From: CAVVXX01 sp963707975
Lineage (GTDB): Bacteria > Pseudomonadota > Alphaproteobacteria > Micropepsales > Micropepsaceae
Length of the DNA: 64,000 nt
Assembly: GCA_963707975.1 (NCBI GenBank)
Contig: OY970177.1
Coordinates: 1,116,001 to 1,180,000 of the forward strand
Direction of reading: 5' to 3'
The notes beneath the pieces were generated by a model. The model did no database searches. It saw only the letters and a list, made by a program, of their open reading frames with translations, and was not told where the DNA came from. Below are positions 58,534 to 64,000 of this stretch, piece by piece (the first letter of the stretch is position 1; the number at the start of each line of letters is the position of its first letter). Position numbers and translations under genes: made by a program.

Positions 58534-60096
58534 TCAGGCTTCGCCCGCCGCCTTCTTGCATTCGCTGGTGAGCTCGTCGATGTCATAGGACTTGCATTGC
58601 GGCACCAGCTGCTCGGCTTCTCCCTGGCGCCCCGACCCGCGCAGAATTTCGATCCGCTTGGGCAGCAGAACGGGAGAATTTTCGAAACGCACCACCGCCT
58701 GCTCCATCAGGTTTTGCGCCTTGGCCCACTCGCCGCGTGCGATGTAGATGTTCGCCAGCCTGGAATACACGCCCCATGACGGCTCGGGTCCGCTTACGGC
58801 CTTGAGGAGCGCCGCTTCGGATTGCGCGGTCTTTTTTTTCTCGTCGTAATATTCCGAGGCCACGAATTCGGTGTAGGCGTGGTCGGTCGTCGGCATGGTC
58901 ACGGCCTTCTGCATGGAGGCCTGCGCGGTTGCTGCATTGCTGGCGCTCGAATCCGCGATATAGGCCGCCGTGTCTTCCGCATCGGCATAATGCGCCATCA
59001 ACTGCGCGAGCGCCTGGTCCTTGCCCTTCCACGGCAGCGGTTTTGGCGCGGCCGGCAACGCATCGCGGTATTCGCGGAATTGATAGCTGGCCAGAAGCTT
59101 CTCGCGCTCCTTGGCCGGGTGATGCGTGGTGGCGTCCTCTGACATGGAATCGACCGCGGTGTCGAACGCGGCCAGGCTTACATCCTCGATCTGCTCGCGG
59201 CTGACATGGCCGGAGGCAAGGCTCATCAGCCCGCCCACGCCGCCCGACTTGTCGAAAAATTCGCCGACGCTGGAACCGCTATCCTGTTTGGCCGCGGCCT
59301 TGGCGGCGTCTGCCGCCGCCTTGGCTTCGGCTTCCTGCTGGGCCAGCTTGTCGAGTACGCCGTTGGCCGCTTCCGTGTCGTAACCGGCCTTGACCATCAG
59401 ATCGAAGCCCAGCGCGTCGGCTGCGTCTTCCTGGCCCTTCTCGAACTGGGGCGTCAGAACGTTGGAGGAAAGCTTGAGCAGATGCTGCGCGAAATCGAGC
59501 CCGCGCGCGACATTGCCGGCATTTCTGCCGCTGAGCGCCACGGCCGTTATCACGCCGGACTGGTCGATGGCCGCGCCGTTCACCACGGCGTAGAACTGGG
59601 ACTTCTTGTACCAGTCAGCCACCTTGTGCTGGTAAATGGCGTGGCTGAGCTCATGACCTAGCACGAAAGCAAGCTCGTCTTCATTGTCCAGTTTTTCGAG
59701 CAGGCCGATGGTGAGGATGAGCGTCCCATCCGGCGTGCATTCGCCCGCGAATTCCGGCGCGGCCAGAATGCGCACCTCGGGCTTGAACGAGGGCGGCATT
59801 TGCACGCCCGCCAGCAATTTCATCATCACGCCGCGCACATAGGCGTGCAATTGCGGCGAGGGCACGAAGCCCTGCGCGCGCGAGCGCATGATGCCGAGCG
59901 TGCGCGGGCGGTCGGTCAGCATGGAGCTGTAATCGGCCGCGGATTTGAGCTGATCGAGGGCTTTTCCCTTGTCGGGATAACCATCGCCCTGTCCGCCGCC
60001 GCCGAACATGCCGGCCTGCGTGAGCGTCGCAGCGGCAAACAAGCCGCTGGCGACTGTTACGGCCGCGAGTGCACGGCGCAGCAAGGTCCCCTTCAT
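58534..60096 (-). CDS. M48 family metalloprotease with C-terminal TPR region
   Basis: A 520-residue exported protease: signal peptide (LAAVTVASGLFAAATLTQA), zinc motif HELSH in LAFVLGHELSHAIYQHK, third ligand Glu in GQEDAADALGFDLM, then a TPR-like C-terminus (AALLKAVSGPEPSWGVYSRLANIYIARGEWAKAQNLMEQAV). Layout resembles BepA/LoiP proteases that survey outer-membrane assembly. ATGA overlap with the small secreted gene makes it the third gene of a coupled operon. Confidence 0.85.
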   Translation of the reverse strand: MKGTLLRRALAAVTVASGLFAAATLTQAGMFGGGGQGDGYPDKGKALDQLKSAADYSSMLTDRPRTLGIMRSRAQGFVPSPQLHAYVRGVMMKLLAGVQMPPSFKPEVRILAAPEFAGECTPDGTLILTIGLLEKLDNEDELAFVLGHELSHAIYQHKVADWYKKSQFYAVVNGAAIDQSGVITAVALSGRNAGNVARGLDFAQHLLKLSSNVLTPQFEKGQEDAADALGFDLMVKAGYDTEAANGVLDKLAQQEAEAKAAADAAKAAAKQDSGSSVGEFFDKSGGVGGLMSLASGHVSREQIEDVSLAAFDTAVDSMSEDATTHHPAKEREKLLASYQFREYRDALPAAPKPLPWKGKDQALAQLMAHYADAEDTAAYIADSSASNAATAQASMQKAVTMPTTDHAYTEFVASEYYDEKKKTAQSEAALLKAVSGPEPSWGVYSRLANIYIARGEWAKAQNLMEQAVVRFENSPVLLPKRIEILRGSGRQGEAEQLVPQCKSYDIDELTSECKKAAGEA

Positions 60097-60500
60097 TGTC
60101 CTGCTCCCTTAGTGGTGGCGCTGGGGCAATTCTCGCCTAGGCCGCGCGTGGCGCCCACCTTGGCCTGATCCTCGCCCATGGCGAGCTTGCGGCAGACGGG
60201 TTTGCCGGAATTCGCCACGCGGTAATTGACCATGTGTGGCGGCACCCAGTAATTGGCGCCGTCGACGTTCACTTCCAGCATCATGTTGGGCGCCTGCGCC
60301 GCGATGGGCAGGCAGCTCGGGAATTTGTCCTGCTCGATGGTCTTCACCCGCTTGCCGTTGGCCGCATCGAAAAGATCGACCTCGGGCGTGCGCGCCGAAA
60401 GCACCATGTCGCCGCTGGCCGGGCAGTTGGCATCGGCGGCGAAAGCGGGGGCGGCGCTGAGCGTCAGCGCGCCCGCAAGTGCAAAGACGATCGGTTTCAT
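60093..60500 (-). CDS. Small secreted four-cysteine protein
   Basis: A 135-residue exported protein: signal peptide (KPIVFALAGALTLSAAPAFA), then a mature domain with four cysteines (NCPASG, PSCLP, PVCRK, ENCPS) probably forming two disulfides. No family recognised. Both ends overlap neighbours by four bases (ATGA), between the CHASE2 protein and the M48 protease. Confidence 0.75.
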   Translation of the reverse strand: MKPIVFALAGALTLSAAPAFAADANCPASGDMVLSARTPEVDLFDAANGKRVKTIEQDKFPSCLPIAAQAPNMMLEVNVDGANYWVPPHMVNYRVANSGKPVCRKLAMGEDQAKVGATRGLGENCPSATTKGAGQ

Positions 60501-61993
60501 AACAAAGACTCCTTTCGAGCGGCCTCCTGGCCGGGCGTGCCGCCCGCCACGTGATGGACATAACCCCACATCGCATCGGGCAGGCCGATCAGCAGCATGG
60601 CCGCAAGTTCCACCGACACGAAGACGACTTCTACCCAGTTTGCCACGGACAACCCTGAAGCAAGCGTTAATACCAGCCCCGCGCCCAGGGCGAGGAAAAA
60701 TGCCAGCCAATGCCAGGCGATTTCCAGCCCTTTTTCCAGAAAATATTCCACCGAAGCGGCGAGCTCCTTCTCGTGGCCGGCCTTGGGCGCGCGTTTGCGG
60801 CGCACGCGGTTCATATGCAGCCAGGAAAGGATGAAAATCACCGGGATCATGGCCAGCACCTGCACCGGATTGCTGGAAAGCGTGTTGCCCGCCACCGTGA
60901 TGACGTTCTGCTCCGGCTTGCCGTGGAAGGTAATAAGATTGTCGAGCGCCATGGCGTGCACAAAGACATTGGCCTGCAGGCCACTGACCGGCGTGAAGGA
61001 TTTGTCCTGCGCCCCTTCGAGCGCCGCGCCATAAAATATGATCCGATTTGCCGCCATTTTTGTGACATCGGGGTCGTTGGCGCCCATCATCAGCGACTCG
61101 ACAGGGATCACGCTGCTGTAAGGGCAGCGCACGCGCACGGCGCTGGTGTCGAAAAAGGCGAGATAGGTGCGCGAAAAAAAGTTCAGATTGTCGTCGCAGC
61201 TATGCGGATTGCCGTCCTCATCGATCACACTCATCCATTTGCGGTTGATGGGATCGGTTCTGGTGCCCCAGACAAGCTCCATCAGGCCGTTGAGCGGCTC
61301 CAGCGGCTCACGCGGATAAAGATCCTTGTAAACCTGAAGGGCGAGCGACAGGCAGGTGTCGCCCGGTTTGCTTGCGCCAAAACAATGGCCCGTGACCGGA
61401 TATTGCCGCACCACGCCATTGTTGATGACGATAGTGGGATCGAGAACGGGCACGCCGGTGGCGGCGAGCTCCGGCCTGAGCGGAGCTTCTCCGAACGGCA
61501 AATCTATGCCGCCTTCGAAATAGAGCGGCACATGGGCGCGGCTGTAGCGGTGAATTTCCTCGATCAGATCGGGCAGCGTGGGGTCGGGCCGGCTGTCGAC
61601 GAAAAGGAAATCAACGATTACCGCGCGCGGGCGATAAGCTAGCAGCGCATCGAGCAGGCGGGCATGCGCGCCATAGCTCCACGGCCAGGGCTCGTTCAGC
61701 CGGTGCAAAGTCTCTTCCTCGATCAGCGCCACAGAAATCTGGTCGTGACCGGTGGCGGGATAAAGATAGGGCCCGGTAATCAGCAGTTCGGAAATGTCCT
61801 GGGTATAACGCTGAGTCAGGTCGCTGAAACCGAACGGATTCATCAATATCTGCCAGGTCGCGAACGCGAACAGCACCAGGAACACCCACCAGAACGGCAC
61901 GCGGGTGCTCAGCGCCTGCATGTGCTCGCGGTTGGGCTTGCGCGCGCGCGCGATGATGCGCGCGATCAAACTGCGCGGCGGCGATGCGTCCAT
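60497..61993 (-). CDS. CHASE2 domain sensor without cytoplasmic output domain
   Basis: A 498-residue membrane protein: one N-terminal helix (WWVFLVLFAFATWQILM), a large periplasmic CHASE2 domain (QISVALIEEETLHRLNEPWPWSYGAHARLLDALLAYRPRAVIVDFLFVD and AANRIIFYGAALEGAQDKSFTPVSGLQANVFVHAMALDNLI), then three C-terminal helices (VLAMIPVIFILSWLHM, WHWLAFFLALGAGLVLTL, VVFVSVELAAMLLIGLP). Usual CHASE2 proteins end in a cyclase, kinase or GGDEF domain; here there is none. First gene of the three-gene operon. Confidence 0.85.
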   Translation of the reverse strand: MDASPPRSLIARIIARARKPNREHMQALSTRVPFWWVFLVLFAFATWQILMNPFGFSDLTQRYTQDISELLITGPYLYPATGHDQISVALIEEETLHRLNEPWPWSYGAHARLLDALLAYRPRAVIVDFLFVDSRPDPTLPDLIEEIHRYSRAHVPLYFEGGIDLPFGEAPLRPELAATGVPVLDPTIVINNGVVRQYPVTGHCFGASKPGDTCLSLALQVYKDLYPREPLEPLNGLMELVWGTRTDPINRKWMSVIDEDGNPHSCDDNLNFFSRTYLAFFDTSAVRVRCPYSSVIPVESLMMGANDPDVTKMAANRIIFYGAALEGAQDKSFTPVSGLQANVFVHAMALDNLITFHGKPEQNVITVAGNTLSSNPVQVLAMIPVIFILSWLHMNRVRRKRAPKAGHEKELAASVEYFLEKGLEIAWHWLAFFLALGAGLVLTLASGLSVANWVEVVFVSVELAAMLLIGLPDAMWGYVHHVAGGTPGQEAARKESLL

Positions 61994-62083
61994 GGTCAAA
62001 CGGCACCCGCTCTTGGTCGGGGCAAGGATACACGCGGCCCAGCCCACAAAAAAGTGAATCCGGCCGCAGGCGATCCGGCGGAG

Positions 62084-62518
62084 CTAACGCGAGAATTTTT
62101 CCGAAAGGATGATCGAGGAATCGGTGTGCGCGACGCCCGTGGCGCGGCCAATGCGGTCCAGCACCGCGTCCATCTGCGCCGTGGTGTCGGTTTCGACAAT
62201 CGCGATCATGTCGTGGCCGCCGGCCACCGCCGAAAGCGAGCGCACTTCGGGCATCTTTTTCAGCTCGTTGGTGACGCGGTCGCCGAGCTTGGGGTCTGCG
62301 CTGATCATCACATGGGCGCGGATGCGGTGGCGTTCTGCCTCGTCGCCCAGCACGATAGTGTAGCCCTTGATCCGTTTTTCGCGTTCCAGCCGTTCGATGC
62401 GCTCCTGCACGCTCGAGCGCGCGCGGCCAAGCTTGCGGGCAAGCGAGGCGATGGGCTCGCGCGCATTGGCGCGCAGCAGCCCGATCAGTTCGGCATCCTT
62501 GTCGCTGTGGCTCGCCAT
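62084..62518 (-). CDS. Lrp/AsnC family transcriptional regulator
   Basis: A 144-residue Lrp-like regulator: N-terminal HTH (LIGLLRANAREPIASLARKLGRARSSVQERIERLEREKRIKGYT) and C-terminal RAM ligand domain (AHVMISADPKLGDRVTNELKKMPEVRSLSAVAGGHDMIAIVETDT). Divergent from the lysine-dehydrogenase-like gene, 131 bases away, so probably its controller. Confidence 0.9.
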   Translation of the reverse strand: MASHSDKDAELIGLLRANAREPIASLARKLGRARSSVQERIERLEREKRIKGYTIVLGDEAERHRIRAHVMISADPKLGDRVTNELKKMPEVRSLSAVAGGHDMIAIVETDTTAQMDAVLDRIGRATGVAHTDSSIILSEKFSR

Positions 62519-62649
62519 GAAGAAACCGTCATTATGCCGGTAATCCAGTCAATTCAACGGAAGATACAGCAAGTTCCGGCGGTTCTGCAACTACCATCCG
62601 CCGGATTCCGGCCCTATCTGAATTAGGCAGGTTTCAAGGAACGGCCCCC

Positions 62650-63720
62650 ATGAAAAAAGTCATGCTCGTCGGCGGCGGCAAGATCGGCATCGCCATCGCC
62701 GAACTGCTTTCGGCCACAGGCGATTATCAACTGACTGTCGTCGACCGCGACGCGGCTGGTCTCGCGCGCATGCCCACCAAGAACGTGAGCGTGAAGCAGG
62801 TCGAGCTGAAGGACGCCGACAGCTTCGCCAAGGTGATCGAAGGCCACGACATCGTGCTCTCCGCAACGCCCTATACGCTCAATCCGATCATCGCCGCGGC
62901 CGCCAAAAAAGCTCGCGCGCATTACCTCGATCTCACCGAAGACGTGCAAAGCACGCGCATGATCAAGGAGCTCGCAAAAGGCGCCGACACCGCCTTTATT
63001 CCGCAATGCGGCCTGGCGCCGGGATTCATTTCCATTGTCGCCTCCGACCTTGCGTCGAAATTCGACAAGCTGCGCGACGTCAACATGCGCGTGGGCGCGC
63101 TGCCCGTGTTCCCCACCAACGCGCTCAAATACAATCTCACCTGGTCGACCGACGGGCTGATCAACGAATATTGCAATCCCTGCGAGGCCATCCGCGATGG
63201 CCGCTTCATCGAAGTGCCCGCGCTGGAAGAGATCGAGCATTTCTCGCTCGACGGCACCGAATACGAAGCCTTCAACACCTCGGGCGGGCTTGGCACGCTG
63301 TGCGAGACGCTGGAAGGCAAAGTCGAAAACCTCAATTACAAGACCGCGCGCTATCCCGGCCACCGCGACATCATCAAATTGCTGGTGCGCGATCTGCGCC
63401 TGGGCGTGCGCCGTGACATCATGAAGGATGTGTTCGAAACGGCGCTGCCCATCACCTATCAGGATGTGGTGCTGATTTTCGTCACTGTCTCCGGCTGGCG
63501 CGACGGGCGGCTGACGCAGGAATCCTATACCAAGAAAATTTATGCTCAGAACGTGGGCAGCCGGCTGATGAGCGCGATCCAGATCACCACGGCGTCGGGC
63601 ATCTGCGCCATGTGCGATATGCTGGTGCAGGGCAAATTGCCTGCCCGCGGCTTCGTGCGCCAGGAAGCGGCCAGGCTCGCCGATTTCCTCGCCAACCGCT
63701 TCGGGAGTTACTACGCTTAG
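62650..63720 (+). CDS. Saccharopine dehydrogenase family protein, likely lysine 6-dehydrogenase type
   Basis: A 356-residue NAD(P)-dependent enzyme with N-terminal Rossmann motif VMLVGGGKIGIAIAELLS, middle ATPYTLNPIIAAAAKKARAHYLDLTEDVQST, and the family's C-terminal domain (CGLAPGFISIVASDLASKFDKLRDVNMRVGALPVFPTNALKYNLTWSTDGLINEYCNPC). The length and the neighbours (Lrp regulator, aldehyde dehydrogenase) suit the L-lysine 6-dehydrogenase route to aminoadipate semialdehyde. Substrate assignment is inferred. Confidence 0.8.
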   Translation: MKKVMLVGGGKIGIAIAELLSATGDYQLTVVDRDAAGLARMPTKNVSVKQVELKDADSFAKVIEGHDIVLSATPYTLNPIIAAAAKKARAHYLDLTEDVQSTRMIKELAKGADTAFIPQCGLAPGFISIVASDLASKFDKLRDVNMRVGALPVFPTNALKYNLTWSTDGLINEYCNPCEAIRDGRFIEVPALEEIEHFSLDGTEYEAFNTSGGLGTLCETLEGKVENLNYKTARYPGHRDIIKLLVRDLRLGVRRDIMKDVFETALPITYQDVVLIFVTVSGWRDGRLTQESYTKKIYAQNVGSRLMSAIQITTASGICAMCDMLVQGKLPARGFVRQEAARLADFLANRFGSYYA

Positions 63721-63760
63721 AATTGGGAGAAGCATTTATGCGAACAACGCGAGCTCATGG

Positions 63761-63886
63761 TTTCCTCCCCCGTTTACGGGGGAGGCCGATCCGGCAAGCG
63801 GAGCGAGACGGATCGGGTGGGGGGAATTCCCCTCCCCCCGCTCGCGCTCATGCGCTCGCGACCTCCCCCGCAGGCGGGGGAGGAAA
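63761..63886. repeat. Intergenic repeat family B, third copy
   Basis: TTTCCTCCCCCGTTTACGGG and CCTCCCCCGCAGGCGGGGGAGG with inner arms GCCGATCCGG / CGGATCGGGTGGGGGG. Related to the copy at 30798. It separates the lysine dehydrogenase-like gene from the aldehyde dehydrogenase gene. Confidence 0.7.
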
Positions 63887-63901
63887 GAGTAAGGTGTGCC
63901 A

Positions 63902-64000
63902 ATGAACGCGGCCGACATCCTGAAGCGCTTCGGCGCGAACCTGCCTGCTGGCGATCACGCGGTGCATTCGCCGATTGACGGGGCCGAATTGGGCCGCGTG
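63902..64000 (+). CDS. Aldehyde dehydrogenase (ALDH7-like), N-terminal fragment cut by window edge
   Basis: The first 33 residues (MNAADILKRFGANLP, then HAVHSPIDGAELGRV) match the start of ALDH7-type aminoadipate-semialdehyde dehydrogenases, in which SPIDG is typical. The open frame runs off the right end. Only the N-terminus is visible, so the family call rests on a short stretch and on the lysine-catabolism context. Confidence 0.55.
   Translation, partial: MNAADILKRFGANLPAGDHAVHSPIDGAELGRV

Overview
The window is about 63% GC by eye, densely packed, and comes from an alphaproteobacterium. The evidence is a set of lineage-typical genes: the CtrA cell-cycle regulator and several of its partners (ChpT, RcdA/DUF1465, SciP/DUF1153), an EipA-like DUF1134 protein, DUF1192, DUF4164 and DUF6476 proteins, 6S RNA between zapA and fau, and a serC-sseB-serA operon. 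I cannot name a genus. CtrA boxes, a GANTC site beside one of them, CheY/CheR and a FliJ-like protein suggest a dimorphic or at least motile, CtrA-controlled cell. No prophage, insertion sequence, integrase or CRISPR array was seen; this is core chromosome with a few small inserted modules and short intergenic repeat families.

Layout. 0-5 kb: quinone oxidoreductase, DUF1192, rcdA, rpmE, an OmpA-family protein, an inositol-monophosphatase family gene and efp. 5-11 kb (minus strand): tkt-gap-pgk-fba-thiE, a central carbon block. 11-15 kb: DUF4164-zapA-6S RNA-fau, a YmdB-like phosphoesterase and yebC. 15-25 kb: ruvC-ruvA-[brnT-brnA toxin-antitoxin]-ruvB-ybgC, a class A acid phosphatase, then tolQ-tolR-tolA-tolB-pal-cpoB and tilS. 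25-31 kb: ftsH-folP-glmM-thiD, where the folP product resembles the sulfonamide-resistant Sul enzymes. 31-40 kb (minus): purA, two isoprenylcysteine methyltransferase-like proteins, the serC-sseB-serA operon with a structured leader and an intragenic terminator, phzF, rpoH and rluD. 40-46 kb: DUF6476, a JAMM peptidase, cyclophilin, an Rrf2 regulator, an OprO/P porin, tRNA-Glu, a TSUP transporter and an ExoD-like protein. 46-55 kb: eipA, cysQ, chpT-cheY-cheR, ctrA, fliJ-like, DoxX, LemA/DUF2207 and sciP. 55-64 kb: mnmA, a VOC protein, tRNA-Met, threonine ammonia-lyase, a CHASE2/small secreted/M48 protease operon, and a probable lysine-degradation locus cut by the right edge.

Two themes stand out. 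First, regulation: perfect TTAA-N7-TTAA CtrA boxes precede both ctrA and chpT, a near-consensus sigma-32 promoter precedes rpoH, and serC begins with a leader that can hide its ribosome binding site, followed within its first codons by a textbook intrinsic terminator. Second, sequence quality: about 25 single-base indels break tkt, gap, tolB, ftsH, folP, glmM and purA, all highly conserved genes, while neighbouring less conserved genes are intact. This looks like assembly or polishing error, not gene decay; coordinates for these genes span the broken reading frames.
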